Below, piece after piece: positions 1-15,200 of a stretch of 64,000 nt of DNA. This stretch comes from Quillaja saponaria (lineage: Eukaryota > Streptophyta > Magnoliopsida > Fabales > Quillajaceae), in assembly GCA_029379385.1 (NCBI GenBank), contig CM055607.1:33663235-33727234 (forward strand). The letters are read 5' to 3'. Position numbers and translations under genes: made by a program. The notes beneath the pieces are model-generated. The model searched no databases. It was not told the DNA's origin and was given only the letters and a program-made list of their open reading frames with translations. How positions within the stretch are numbered: position 1 is the first letter of the stretch; each line of letters starts with the position of its first letter.

Positions 1-3000
1 AAGATGAATTTGATGTTCATAGGAGATGGGATTGGAAAGACAGTTGTGAAGGCCAGTAGGAATGTTGTTGATGGGTGGACTACCTTCCGGTCTGCAACCG
101 TGGGTGAGTTTTCTCCTTCATCATTAATTCAAAGCTACTAATTTCTTTTCTTTTTTGATGTGCTTAATTTTACCAAACAAAGAATGCAGTTTTAAATAAA
201 TAACTAGCTCAACATACTTTCTACTTTTTTTTTTTTTTGGGTTAAGTTACAATTATGGAGTTAGCAATAGGACTTGTGGAGCAAATAACTATTTTAGATT
301 TGGCTTGATATGTGGGCAAAAGAGGATAAGATGGAAAATAAAAGGAGCATCTTTTCTGTTTGTCTCTACTGTAGTTCCAAATCCATAGTGTCTAATCCAG
401 CTAGAAAAAGTACATATTTTGAGGTATGACGTGACAAAGTTTTAAAAAAATAAATATTCATTTTGTATTATTTTGAAACTCAAGATTGACATTGTTCTCA
501 ATTATCCCACTTTCGTTAGTCTAATATTGATAGAAATGGAGTAACTAAATGATGAAAGAGGAATAATTAATAACGAAGTGAACTTTAACCGAACAAATTG
601 ATAGTGGAAAGGGCCCCACATATATAGTGATATTTAGGGTGTCAATAATTTAAAGTAACAAAGTGAAGTTTTTTTTTTTTTTTTTTTTTTTTTTTCTGCT
701 AAACCACGAAGGGATGTTTACACATAAAAAGACCCTAAATATTATTAAATTCTACTTTCTTGGAGATATTTTAGGGGTACAACCTTCGTCAATTTTTAAT
801 CTAAATATATATAGTTTATCTTATACCAAATTGAAAAGTGATTAATTAATATTTAAGTTTATTTAGATAGACACACCTGACTGTCAAATAAACATATAAA
901 TTAATTAATTCCAGACATGGGTCTATTTTTTAATTTTTGTCAAGCTTGATTAATGCTTATCAATATCATGTGACCAAAACAATCTCTAACCTCATTATTC
1001 TGTTTTGATCTATAATATTTTAATGAACTCATAAATTTTAAACATATATGCCGAATGGTCAGATTAGATGGAGGACACTGAAGGGAGAGAAATAAGAAAA
1101 TATGGTATCTATCATTTGATTTTTTTGTTAGAGCTTTTTTATTGGAGAGATGAAATAGAGGATATATGTATGTATCTCTCTAAATCTCACTTTTTTTAAT
1201 TATTCCAAATTATGAAGATTTAGAGGTAGAATGTAAAATAAGTCATAATTTTTATATGCAGTAACTGACACATCCGTATCATATGTTTTAAATATCTATT
1301 ATTAGCTAAATAAAATATTTTTTTACATAATCATAAAATCATGTACTAATATATCTTCTCTCATTTTTCCTCAACTCCAAATAAAAAATGTATATTATAA
1401 TTTTCTTTTACCTCCCTTTATTCTTTTTTTTTAAACTCTCAAGTAAGTCAAATAATAAATGTTATTTTTTATCTGTTCTCATTTCATCTATTTTCCTTCC
1501 GAACTGATAAATAGACCCTTATTAATTTAATAAAAATCACATAAATGAACTTAATTTTAATTTTTAATATATATATAATATCATAATCTGTATTGAGTAT
1601 TACAAAACTCAATCTTAGTTTGGTTATTTTAATGGCAAATTAGAGACAAAAGTAGAAGAAAATCTAATACGGTGATATGGATGGTTGGTGGAGGTGGGTG
1701 ATTTTGTCTGTCATTGCTGGGTGATTTTGTTTTGTTTTTATTTTTTAATTTTTCCTCTCCCATTTGCCGACAACTTCAGGTAACACTATAAAATGAGAGT
1801 TCAAAGAAGTATAAATCAAAAATAAATAAAATAAATTTCTTATTGGGCTGAACCCACTGAGCCAGCATCTAAAACCTAACAAACTTATTCTGGGCCTACA
1901 TACTGAATTGCCCAAATAAGCCCATTTTCATATCACTTATTGGGTCAACTCCCGAAACAGAAGCCCAACTAAAAAGGTGCAGGCTTCATGACCTATCCAA
2001 TTCTAATCTAGTAATGCTATTTGCAAAGTATTTTGTATGTACAAACTACAAAGCCTAAGGGTTTGTATGATGTAAATGTTTAAGGAGGCACTGAAGCTTT
2101 AGAGGAGAATATGGGCTGTTAATTATTATGAACTCTAGAGTCTTGAGGATGGTATGTTTTTGATAGAATCAGAGATAAGCGAAATATTCAAAATGAATGA
2201 AATCGTTAAAGAAAAATAGTAATTTGTGATGACTCCTCGATTACTAATACCAAATCTAAAAAGTGTGCATGCATACCCAAAAAAGATGTTATGCCATCCA
2301 TACAGTATCTGATGAAATCCTTTTTGTGTTTGATTGACAATTTCAGCTGTAGTAGGAAATGGGTTCATAGGAAAGGGGATAACCTTTGAGAACTCAGCAG
2401 GGCCTAGCAAACACCAAGCAGTGGCCTTAAGGAGTGGCTCAGACCTCTCAGCATTCTACCAATGCAGCTTTGTTGCATACCAAGACACACTCTATGCCCA
2501 TTCCTTACGCCAATTCTATTGCGAATGTGAAATATATGGCACCATAGATTTCATTTTTGGTAACGCGGCTGTGGTTTTCCAAAACTGCAACATATACGCT
2601 CGCAAACCAAATCCAAGTCAAAGAAACATTTTTACTGCACAAGGTAGGGAAGATCCAAACCAAAACACAGGCATATCAATCTTGAATTGCAAAGTTGCAG
2701 CTGCTTCGGATTTAATCCCGGTTCAATCTTCATTCAAAACATTCTTAGGCCGTCCTTGGAAAGAGTATTCAAGAACAGTTTTTCTAAAGTCTTACATAGA
2801 TGATTTGGTAGACCCAGCAGGATGGTTGGAATGGAATGGAACATTTGCATTGAGTACATTATATTATGGGGAATACATGAATAGGGGTCCAGGCTCAAAT
2901 ACAAGTGCTAGGGTCACTTGGTCTGGTTATAGGGTCATCAACAGCTCAACTGAAGCAAGCAAGTTTACACTTGGATCCTTTATACAAGGGAATGACTGGT

Positions 3001-3041
3001 TGAATTCCTCTGGTATTCCCTACTTTCTTGATCTGAGTTGA
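1..3041 (+). CDS. Pectinesterase (pectin methylesterase), 3' part, 5' end outside window
   Basis: Removes methyl esters from homogalacturonan in the cell wall, which prepares pectin for calcium cross-linking or for polygalacturonase. Visible exons are <1-103 and 2347-3041, separated by a 2243-bp intron with GT/AG ends; phase is kept (Ala codon split G|CT). The first fragment reads MFIGDG and ends TFRSATV; the second starts AVVGNGF. Family signatures are all present in order: QAVAL, QDTL (catalytic Asp), DFIFGNA (second catalytic Asp) and LGRPW (substrate-binding Arg and Trp). The protein ends FLDLS. The inhibitor-like pro-domain or signal peptide would lie upstream of the window, so type I versus type II cannot be decided. 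Nothing in the visible part suggests decay. Certain as a family member; the specific paralogue is not determined. Confidence 0.95.
104..2346 (+). other. Long AT-rich intron of the pectinesterase gene
   Basis: The intron is 2243 bp, starts GTGAGT and ends TTTCAG. It contains a 27-base poly-T run at 669-695 and is otherwise AT-rich without any recognisable exon. No clear terminal inverted repeat or coding domain was found, so no insertion is called. Confidence 0.8.
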
Positions 3042-3286
3042 GGGGGTTAATATATAAGTTCATTATCTTTACTCTTTTGTTGAAGTAGTAGAGTGAAGGA
3101 AATTATATTTAAGAAACTTTGATAATAAATATGGTTTAACAAATCCCCATTTGTCCTAGCATGCAATTAATAAGAAAGCAATCAACTAGTACTATTATTA
3201 TTAATTAGAAGATAAATCAAGTGTCCTCTAAAAAATATTTTGTTACTTACACGTACTACAACTAATCATTTCGTGGATATCTTACA

Positions 3287-3444
3287 GATCAAAATGCAAG
3301 AGAGCTAGTTGCTTTACTGAAAAGACATAGGCCTAGCCCTCCTCCTCCACCAAAGCAAGCCCGGTTCAGAAATTTTATTTACAAGCCTCCCCCGCCGCCT
3401 CCACACCAAAAGAAAAGCGCTCCACCGCATCTGCCCAACTGTTA
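3287..3444 (+). pseudogene. Short proline-rich open segment, orphan exon or gene fragment
   Basis: A frame of about 52 codons beginning after a TTACAG acceptor-like site reads DQNARELVALLKRHR, then runs of Pro (PPPPP and PPPPPP) and ends at TAG in the left target site of the adjacent Tourist-like element. There is no in-frame ATG and no upstream exon that I can connect. It could be the last exon of a lost gene or chance. I recognise no family. Confidence 0.25.
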
Positions 3445-4067
3445 GGCCCCGTTTGGTTGAGTGGTCCAGCCGTGTTGGGGCACGGCCTGGGCCATTGTGC
3501 CGTTGGGATGCGCTGCAGCCTGTTTTCGGCTACCCATCTAAAAAGCTTCAATTGTCCAACTCTTTCGCCGCGCAGTGGTTTTTTTTCCTTTCCCATTTTG
3601 CCCTTGTCTTGTTTTTATAATTTTCACCTTATCCCTAACCTAATTTTACCAATATACCTTTTCCCTAGCCTAACTTCCATCTTTTTTTTAATTTGTAATT
3701 TTAATTGTCAATTTAATTTGAGGTATAATTTTTTATGAGGTTTTTTATTTACAATTAAAATTATATATTTAATTTTTAGTTACATTTAATCTTAATTAAA
3801 AATGAATACTAAATAAAAAAATAAATTTACTTTCAATTACATATAAAAACTAAACTAAAAATAATAAAATTTAATCAATAAAGAAACAAAACAGTTCAAA
3901 TGTCATTTTAATAATTGTTACATAAAATAGCTTATCTACCCATTGTCATAGACCATGGTTATTAGGTTATCTAAACATATTTCGCTTTTGACACAGAATA
4001 ATATCGGACTTTTCTGATTACAGTTTCAAATTACGGTCTCTGTCTCTCTGTTATACCAAACACACCC
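3445..4067. mobile_element. Tourist-like (PIF/Harbinger-type) MITE candidate
   Basis: Left end GGCCCCGTTTGGTT and right end, read inverted, GGGTGTGTTTGGTA form a short imperfect terminal inverted repeat sharing GTTTGGT. Both ends are flanked by TTA (3442-3444 and 4068-4070), the target site typical of PIF/Harbinger MITEs. The 623-bp interior codes for nothing recognisable. Its left part is GC-rich compared with its surroundings. Confidence 0.55.
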
Positions 4068-4127
4068 TTAGTCTTGTGCTACAACTATAGTTTCTTCAAT
4101 TGTGTATTTGTTTTTCTCAGCTAAGAT

Positions 4128-4146
4128 TATATATATATATATATAT
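4128..4146. repeat. (AT)n microsatellite
   Basis: About nine uninterrupted AT units just downstream of the Tourist-like element. Confidence 0.9.
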
Positions 4147-4720
4147 CAACAATAGAATGCACATCAATCATCCACACAAACATGGGCTATTAATGAAAAT
4201 AGAGGAAATGACACCAACTATTACACCATTTTGAATGCAAAAATAGCTACCATGACCTCAAAAACGAGTTCAGGTGGCCTAGAAATTTGAATTAGATGTC
4301 GAAGTGATCCCATTAAACAGGTGACATAGTAAACATATTTTTTTACCTTTCGTGTCCCTATTTATGGGGTGTAGTTATTGAACTTACCGCCACGATGTAG
4401 TTGTGGATTTATCACTGTTGTAATGCTTTGACAAATAGTTGTATCACTGATATGATGTTTTTGTTATTGTAGTGATAGATTTTCACATGATTGTTGTTCT
4501 TATTTTTTAAAATAAGCACATTTTTTACATTTTGCTAACTATGCACACCTACTCTACTCCACCTTATGCCAAATATTGCACCTTCAAATTAATTATTTTT
4601 ACTCTTTGTTGAAGTAGAGTGAAGTGATTATAATTAAGAAGTTTTGATATTGTTTAACAAAGTCCCCCGTTTGTACTAGCATTCATATGAAAACAGAAAG
4701 TGTCCTCTAAAAATATATTA

Positions 4721-6774
4721 GTGAAAGAGTTTAAGAGAAAAAAAAGAAGCTACCACACTACTTTAAAAAGAGTTCGACAATACAAACGAGGAAAACTAAT
4801 TAACTAGATGTTCTGAAGTCGATATAGAAGATACATATATAAATTCTGTAATATATATAATCATAACGTTCTAGCATTTAAGCATCATGACAGGTGGATT
4901 TCAATCCAAGTGCTACCAATTTATAATTCATAATAGCTTAATCTAAGATCGATTAGAGGTGTACAGCTCATGCAGGTTGCAATTTCAAGTTCTTCCTCAA
5001 ATGAGAGAAATGTGGTGTCAGCTTTTTTTCTGAGCTTTGCTTTGATTTACAGCTTACAAGTTTTGAAGTCTAGCTAGCTATATATCATGTCTTTCTACAC
5101 AGAGGTCCATAGAAAATGAACATGGATGAATGCTAAGGCATGTGGGAAGACACCAGAGGAGCACATGGTGTGTGACTCTGCTGATATATACTGTTTTGTC
5201 AAATCTGTGCAATCCCCTTCTCACCAAAAGTTAACACCTTTCTTGGAATACAAATAGAGGATTAATAATTAACTTAAAATGATTGGAATCATAAAACAAT
5301 TTATAGTAATCAGTTTAGAGAATTTAGTTCCTATAAAACATTATAAAAATAAATGAGAAAGCATTTGCACAAGAATATATAGTTCTCTTGTGGAACAATG
5401 TCATCAGATATATGCATTGGATGATCATAGTAATATACTGATTAAAACAATTATTAGTATCATTAAAAAGCATAAATCTCAAAATCTATGTGTATCCAAA
5501 ATAAATTGTAAGCATATCAATAAGACCCTATAATTCAGTAAGAATGACATACTCAGAACCAATCTGTTGAGAAAAAAGAAGAAGCATTCTTATCTCTTAT
5601 AATTCCCCCTTTACTCCCCTTTCCATATTTCTTTAATTTAGCAGTAATGAATGGAAAATGTTGGAGGCCCAACAAAATAATGCTGCATACCATATGCTAT
5701 ACAAGGCGCAGTAAGCACTCCAATCATTTACAAGATAAGAATATAATTGTGGAAAGATTATTCTTCCTCACATGTAAGTACACTTGTAGTAGTATATGTA
5801 TTTCATATATAGATTTTCTTTAACTTCTAATAGTTATTTCTTACTTTATTTGGAGGTATATAGATCTTGTTGTCAAAAGGTTGATGCTTTTGAGGTGTAA
5901 ATTAATTGGTTTTGCTTAAGTTTAGACGAGTTGTGTATAACAAACAATACAGTACTACAGAAATTGAGAATAATAAGGAAAAATTAGAAGAAAATAAAGA
6001 AAACAAAATTATGCTTGTATTATTGAGTACTGGGGATCAGAAAGCTTATCCGTATATATATTTGATTGAAGTGTTCCAATCCAAGATCAGTGGCAATGTA
6101 TGGGGCTTTATCAACCCTTTAGTGAGTTACTTACTGAACTTAAAAGATGTTCTATATTATTTCCAGTAACCCATGCTTGCGTTCCCCAACTTTCTCCGAC
6201 AGTATTTCTGAGTTCAAGCCTCCACGCCATGTGGAATATGGCCATCCATTTTCTCTTACAGTAGATTTTGAGTGATCGTACACTCTCACTGTTATGAATT
6301 ATGGGCACGCAAGAGCTTCTCTCTGTTACTTCTGTTCCAAAGTACTTGGAGAGGCTTGAGGATATATTTAATTACTCAAAACAACAATCAAAATGAATTT
6401 GTGTCCTTAATTTTCAATTTTGCTCCACATGCATTTAAAACAAAACAATTACCTCCCCCACCCTTAAAAAAAAAAAAAAAAAAAAAACATTTTTATTTGC
6501 ATTTTCTGTGTTTGAACGAGCTTATTGCTTAGGAACTCTGAATTCAAAATGATTAGCATAATCCCCACCCAAAAAATAAAAGTAGATGAACTTTTATTTA
6601 GTCTATTAAAAATTGTATTGTAATTTATTTGATTGATGTGAAATATTGCTTATATATTACTTAGTTCCTTATTTTACTTCAGTTAAGACTGATTGATTAA
6701 ATTAAATCCTATGAGGTGTGGACATAATAATTGTCGTAACCAAGCAGGACGTTACAAAGGCAGCTTTTTTTCTT
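4721..6774. other. Intergenic region before the endoglucanase gene
   Basis: AT-rich, no supported gene. Short open frames around 5906-6532 have no family resemblance and no splice context. A poly-A run lies near 6468-6487. The last few hundred bases form the endoglucanase promoter. Confidence 0.7.
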
Positions 6775-6782
6775 TATAAATA
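6775..6782 (+). promoter_or_regulatory. TATA box of the endoglucanase gene
   Basis: TATAAATA sits 105 bp before the ATG at 6887. The leader that follows contains a short (TTGG)n run near 6834-6853. Confidence 0.65.
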
Positions 6783-6832
6783 CAGAGGCAGAGGAAGCTT
6801 TCTATTCTTCACTGCAGCTTGCAGCAGGTTGA

Positions 6833-8967
<2,135 letters not shown>

Positions 8968-10017
8968 AAAAAAAGGCAGTACTTCCAGGCTCCAACTTGT
9001 TAGGTGCCTTTTACTTCTTTTACTAAGTGTAGGTATGGTTTTAGGTCTTTGTTTAAGGCACAATCCCCACACCATTGTAGGCTATTTGCTAGCCTTCTCA
9101 ATCCTGATCTAATTTTGGAATTTGGATCTTGTCCACTATTGTTTATCTCGTAGTTTGTTTAAGTCTAATAAGTTGAACTAATTGACTAGAGGAATAATGT
9201 TTAGTGGCTCCATAAAAATGATAAGGAAGAATGTTTACCAGATGGCATGCCCTAGAATTTTGCAATATATATATATATATTTTAGCATAACAGAAAAACC
9301 AGCTCAAGAGGATATTATTGTTATTAATTACTATTATTAACAATTAATAATAGTACACCCCTAGAACCTCATCAAGGTTTAGATTGAATTTTAAAACATT
9401 AATAAATAAATCTAGGTACACGACTCACAGGTTAATCCTATTTCTGGGTCCCCTAATCAACCGCTAGGCCAACCTGGGTCAACTTGATAACATCATAATT
9501 ATTAATACAAATTATTTTATATATTTTAATATAAAATGTAAATATTTATGTATATGTATAAGTAATAAATTTATTGCAAATGAAAAATGAAGAAGCAATA
9601 AACAAAAAAAATGTAAATGAACACTAAATAGAAAGAGAAATGATCTATTTACAAGCATTTTTTATTTATTTATTTTGATTTTTCTGTTTTTACCAAGTTG
9701 GTTCATATGTCCAGATTGGTCGGATTAACTAGATTAACAAATCAACTGTTATTTTAAATGTTTAGAACTAATTAAATCTAAATAATAGATCGATCGGTCG
9801 AGCCTATCTGATCTCAAAATATTGGTCAGATATTCTCAGGTCCAAAAAAAAATTATTTCACTTGAATAAATGACCCTAACATGATCTAAAAAATAAAAAT
9901 TAATCCAACTTAAAATTCAAATTTAATAAACATATCAAATTTTAATCAGGTGCAATCGGCTTAGATAGTTAGTCAATTTTTGAATTTTCCACACAGCAAA
10001 TGGATAATGTTTTAATT
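8968..10017. other. Intergenic region between convergent endoglucanase and sucrose synthase genes, first part
   Basis: Holds the endoglucanase 3' UTR and AT-rich DNA. An (AT)n run lies near 9265-9282. Around 9420-9490 and 9700-9840 are short stretches rich in GGTCAAC- and GGTTGATT-like words that look like a degraded dispersed repeat, but I could not define its ends. No gene is supported. Confidence 0.6.
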
Positions 10018-11027
10018 AGAGTAAAATGCACTCCAAGTTTGTTGAAATGACAGTGATACCCAACATTTAGGAAAAATAACACTAAACTCCTTGAGCCACG
10101 GATTGGCTCACAGAATTAACCTATGGATGAAACATTCCATCATTATATCAACGTGCCCTCTGCCCATATCATGCATTTTTTAAGTGAAAATAATTAAATT
10201 ACATTCAAAAACCAAACTCAGCTCTGATTTGTGACTGTGAAGTAACAACGGTTATGAGTCTGCTCTGCTACTAAGTTTTCCACCATATTATGGAAAAGAA
10301 GAAAAGAAACCCACAGTCCAAAAAAGGGGCTGGTCTTTTGGCCAATATGTCAAACCCTAAGTATTCCAGAACACAGTATTCGTGTATCGCTGCTTCGGAA
10401 AGTATCACAAAAATCATAACGTTCTAAAACCCAGTCCTCTCTATGCTGCATCAGGCCATTGCCATTGGCAGAGCTATAAATGCAATATTCCACGTAAAAT
10501 TTGCACTTCTTTTCTTCCCTATAACTCATTGGAAACTCTTATATTCCAAAATGGTAGTGAAAAGCTTATGTAGAACTTTATTTTTTTTCTATAAAGGATG
10601 CAGAAGTATTGCCTTATTTTTTGATACCCATTTCAACAATGAAATTAATAATAAAAAGGAGAAAAAAAAATGGTATTCATTTCCAACAAAAGTTAACCAA
10701 AACAGAGAACTCAAGCTTAGTCAAAAACCACGTGTTCATTCCACTCTTCATTCTCTCCTCAAACCCTACTGGCATAGTGGCATGTCAGGGTTACAATCCA
10801 CTTGATTTTTCTATTTTCTTTCCAAAAGCCCAACACCATCAACCGTGGTTATGATGCCAGTTAATTACGAAATATTTTCTGTTCATTTTAATTCACAAAA
10901 TACATAAGATAACGTTTTCATAAAATTTTAACGGTTTAGACTTAATCAGGGAGGGGAATGTAATATTTCCTATATTTTGGGCTGAAGTGTCAGCTCACTA
11001 AATATCAAGGGAGGTATATGTAATTTA
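10018..11027. mobile_element. Element with long terminal inverted repeats (about 1.0 kb)
   Basis: The left end starts GAGTAAAATGCACTCC and contains CCCAACATTTAGGAAAAATA. The right end, read inverted, starts GAATAAATTACATATACC and contains CCCAAAATATAGGAAATATT, then CCTCCCTGAT against CTCCTTGAG on the left. The order and spacing of these blocks match over roughly 80 bp. No transposase reading frame is visible, so it would be non-autonomous. Target duplication was not found. Confidence 0.5.
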
Positions 11028-12245
11028 TTCATTTTATTATAGTATATTTTACCTCGTTCTTGTGGATAACAATAGTTTGACCATTGAAAGTGAAGGATGG
11101 AAGGAGGAGGAGAAGACCAAGGAAAGGGTGAAACATGTGACATGCGTTGGGGGTTGTGGATCACATGGTCAACAAGGCTGGTTTTTTCAGGCTTTGTCAG
11201 GGATGTCAGGACGAATGCCTTTTTCAACAAGAAGGATCCCAGGCTTGAAACCGGGGAGTCCTACATTGCAACATGAAAGCGACCAAAACACCAAACTAGG
11301 ATGGAAGGGAAGGGACTAATGGAGGGACCAAAAGACATTCCTCCAAGGGGCCATTCATTTTCTGTAACTTCCAATTCAGTACTAAACCCAGTGAATAGTG
11401 ACTAAGAATAAAGCTAAACTGGTTGATTTGGAATGGATTTCTGGTCTGGTGGTCTTGATGTCCTAGCTGTACCTTTGAAGTCTAAAGCTATATAAATATT
11501 CTTCCAGTGACCCAGGATAATAATAACGCTTTTCTCAGGAGGAAACTAAAGAGAATGACCAAGAAACCAAAAGCTTCAGTTGTCTGAAATTTGAAGCATA
11601 CAGTAAATAGATACAAAATTAAAATACTGTAAGTACTTAAGCCTTCAGAGTCTTACACCCATTTTTTTTGTTTGCAAGAAATTACGGATGCATTAATTGG
11701 GTTGAGGAGGTTGCAAGTTTACTTGCAGTCCATTCTTGTCGGTTTGAAGAATGAGCTACTTGCTATCCAAACAATGGAGCTTATTGCACAACACATCTAC
11801 CCTTTCAGAGCATATGACCAGATACAGCTATGTTATTGTTTTATAGTAATCCATCTTGGTCCAATTTTCTTCATTTTTCACTTCAACTGCTTTCAGCACC
11901 AAACAACTTTTATCAAGTACTTTTTACATAAGGAAATAATTCTCATAACCAAAATGGCTGAGTTTTCTGGAAGAGACTTTGAAGTGAGCCTTCTAGCAGA
12001 ACAGAATTCAGAACAGCTTAATGAAGAAAAATGGGTCTTTTAAAAACTAGAGCAAACAATATCTTATAGAACTTTTAGCATTGTCAAGATTAACATATAC
12101 ATAGGCTACTTAAAGATTCAAATACATGTAAGCAGAACAAGATTTATATATCATACAGACACACATAACTTTATTCATGTATTATTACCATTATTGTCTG
12201 CAGTCACCAGTTCATGGATACTCAGTCTGCTTAAGCTCTAATCAA
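11028..12245. other. Sucrose synthase downstream flank
   Basis: No supported gene. A few open frames on the plus strand (11062-11319, 11672-12043) have no recognisable domain. The last part is expected to be the sucrose synthase 3' UTR. Confidence 0.6.
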
Positions 12246-15200
12246 CTAATGCGGGTCATCACTTGCTAGAGGAACAGATTTTACCTGAAAAAAGATGTAA
12301 GCAATGAAGATTCATTAACTATTATGTATCAACAACAAAGAAACAAACATCAATTTCACTCAAGCACCATTTCTCTTTCTTGCTTAAAATCTATTGTAAT
12401 CATTATAGTGTTATACAGAATTAAAGGTTATGGGTACAAGAATGATTTGGAATTAATATTCTTTATCATAACATCTTAACATTCCCTTTTTCTCTTTTGG
12501 CCATACGTCTTAACATTTCCTGAAGCCAACAAGGGAGCAAAACTTGTATGAGCACTGGCACTCACCAAATCACGGAACTTAAGAATGTAGAACATCTCAA
12601 GATATCTTCGAGTCTCACACCTTTCCAGTTTCGAGACATATTTCCAGAAACCATAAACACCAGCTAATGTCATAAGTCTTTCAGAATAGATCTTCCATGT
12701 GTACCTACATTATATAATTCGCTCAACATATATGCTGCTGATAAAATCATCAACTTCACAAATAGATACTAACTTTTCATAAATTCTTTTGAGACCAGAA
12801 TCAGAGATTTTATTCCAATGGCTAGGATCCTCCTTGCACCGTTGGAAGAAATCCACCACAAGTTCAGAAGCTTGATCAGGGTGATATGGATCGATATGGA
12901 ATCCAGATACACCATGCTCAATAATCTCAGCAGGACCACCATGGCAAGTGGCAAATGTTGGAAGGCCACAAGTCATGGCCTCAACAACAGTAAGTCCAAA
13001 AGCTTCATAAAAAGCAGGCTGCAATTGCAGATAGGAAAGTTAAGAATGATGCCTGAGGAATGATCATGTAACAATAAGAAATTCAAACATATATACCTGA
13101 ACAAAAGCACCTTTTGTGTCCGCTATGTAGCGGTATAGCTCACCATTACGAGCCCTATTTGTTTGTGCTGCTATCCATCGAAATTGACCATCTAAATTGT
13201 ACTTCTTCATGAGATCATGCATCTTCTCAATTTCTGCAATTTCTTCTCTGTCTTTGGATTGCTTTACATCAATATAGCCAGCTACCACAACAAGGTTTAC
13301 CAGTTCCCTCAATTTGGTATTCTTACCATAACACTCAACCAACCCGGAAATGTTTTTTACGTGGTCCAGCCTTGCCATAGAAAAGATTAAGGGCTTGGAC
13401 CGATCACTCAGTGTACCACTACAACAATAAAGATAAGAATGGACTTATTAACTAACCATTTTTCCCTTTTCCTTTATCAACTTTTGCAAAGCAAAATCAA
13501 AAGTTTCATAATTAAACACAAATACATAGCCCATAAAAATAGAAGTTAAAGTCTAACAGTTTAGACATTCAAATCAATAGAAAATTGAAGCTCAAACCTA
13601 GATCAAACCCTCTGCAACTGTTAGTATAAAAAATACATAAGTAAAGCACTGGTTGGATCTCTGGATAAAACATCAGTAATCCTAGCACGCAATTGCCAAT
13701 GTTTTACAGCGGCCAGTATTGGTCACAAGACTGGAGTGGAAGAGATAATATTAGTGCAAACTAAACTTTTACCAAATTATTAATACAACTAATCCAGCTG
13801 ACTGGCTATCCTTGTTCATATTATCCTCTATCACCATGAGTAGTAAAGGCATATCTATCAAGATGGTATCCATCAGAATAACTATTTGTTGAAGAGATAT
13901 TATCCTATTATAAGTGAACATACACCAGAGAATTATAAAATTGAAAATAAACTTACACGTGCTCATCAGTCTGCTCAGGATCATATAACAACTTCTCAAT
14001 TGAACCATGAAGGGCTGTAAGTCTGTTATGCTTTTCTGAGTAGGGGAAATATATGCTCATATCTGCCCCAGGAGAGACAATGTTAAACTTTGGATCAAAA
14101 ACATCAATGCCATGAACAACTCTATAAAGCCCTGGAAGAGTGAAAGCAGTGTGGCTCTCATACTGGCCTACAGTATTCTTCCTGAAAGAAGGCACCAAAT
14201 GGCGTAACTAACATTAGCATTACATCATTAACTAAAACAGATGTATAGGCATAAGAAACCAAAAAAGAAAAACAGAAACAAGAACAACAACGACAATATT
14301 AAAGAAACATGCATTGTCCCCTATTTCTGGTTCTATCGACGAAGTGAGTTGCAATAGCTAGTACAAGGGTCGATAACCTATGAAATTGGAGCGCAGTTTG
14401 ATGCGTAATATTACATACATAACATCTGAAGACTTTACAGGGAGAAAACTTTTGTAGTTATATTCTCTGACAAGCAATATTAAAATCTATTCACATCATT
14501 GACTAGATTACCTAGTGTCTAAACATGCCATTTGAGTATGCAAAGATTTGTTAGAACATACAATCAGAAATATGTTAGTCTGATCTTCAAAGTCAAGGAG
14601 GCACGAGTTGCAAACAGTTAATAAGGATTAATAAATATAACAGAATATAAAGACGGGAAAGAACAATAACATGAAAAGTACACCATCAAGAAGAAATAAA
14701 TATCCTACAACAATATACTTACGTTCCTGCTATCTCCTGATACGTACTTGTGATGATAAAATCAGCATTATTCATGGCTATCAGGTCAGCAGTGAATTGA
14801 CATGAAAAATGGTATTTATCCTCAAATTTTTTCCAGTATATATCTGAATCCGGATATTTTGTTTTCTCCAATGCATGCGCAATCGTGCACTACACATAAT
14901 AAATACATTATATGTTGTAATTACATTCAGTATGTTAACCAAAAAAAAAGGAGTGTTACATTTGCCTAGTTAGATAGCAGAAAAAAGTAAAAGTCCATAA
15001 ATGGTACCTGTGTAACTCCCATTTTATAAGCTAATAAAGATGCAACAAGATTTCCGTCACTGTAGTTTCCAATAATGAAATCAGGAATACCCTGTAATTC
15101 AGCAGTAATTTCACTTGCCACATCCTGTTGACACACACAGCCATAAAAGCATGTCAATTTACTTTTTTGAAAACTGGAAATGTGAAAAGTATTAAATATG

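Larger units (their letters stand above)
3062..4720 (+). repeat. Diverged direct repeat of pectinesterase 3' flank (copies 3062-3240 and 4592-4720)
   Basis: The DNA just after the pectinesterase stop (starting with ACTCTTTTGTTGAAGTAG and ending at GTGTCCTCTAAAAA) recurs 1.5 kb downstream with the same order of short motifs: TTGAAGTAG, AGAGTGAAG, GTTTAACAAA, TTTGT.CTAGCAT, AAGTGTCCTCTAAAAA. The second copy has no pectinesterase exon in front of it. This fits an old partial tandem duplication or a lost second pectinesterase. Confidence 0.7.

Noticed and set aside
4980..5230. Plant microRNA precursor
   Set aside because: I checked by eye for common conserved miRNA words here and elsewhere in the window and saw none.
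9420..9840. Defined transposon in the GGTCAAC-rich stretch
   Set aside because: Repeated words are suggestive but I could not find paired ends or a target duplication.
11062..12043. Plus-strand open frames near the sucrose synthase 3' end
   Set aside because: No domain, no splice context, ordinary length for chance; position fits downstream flank.
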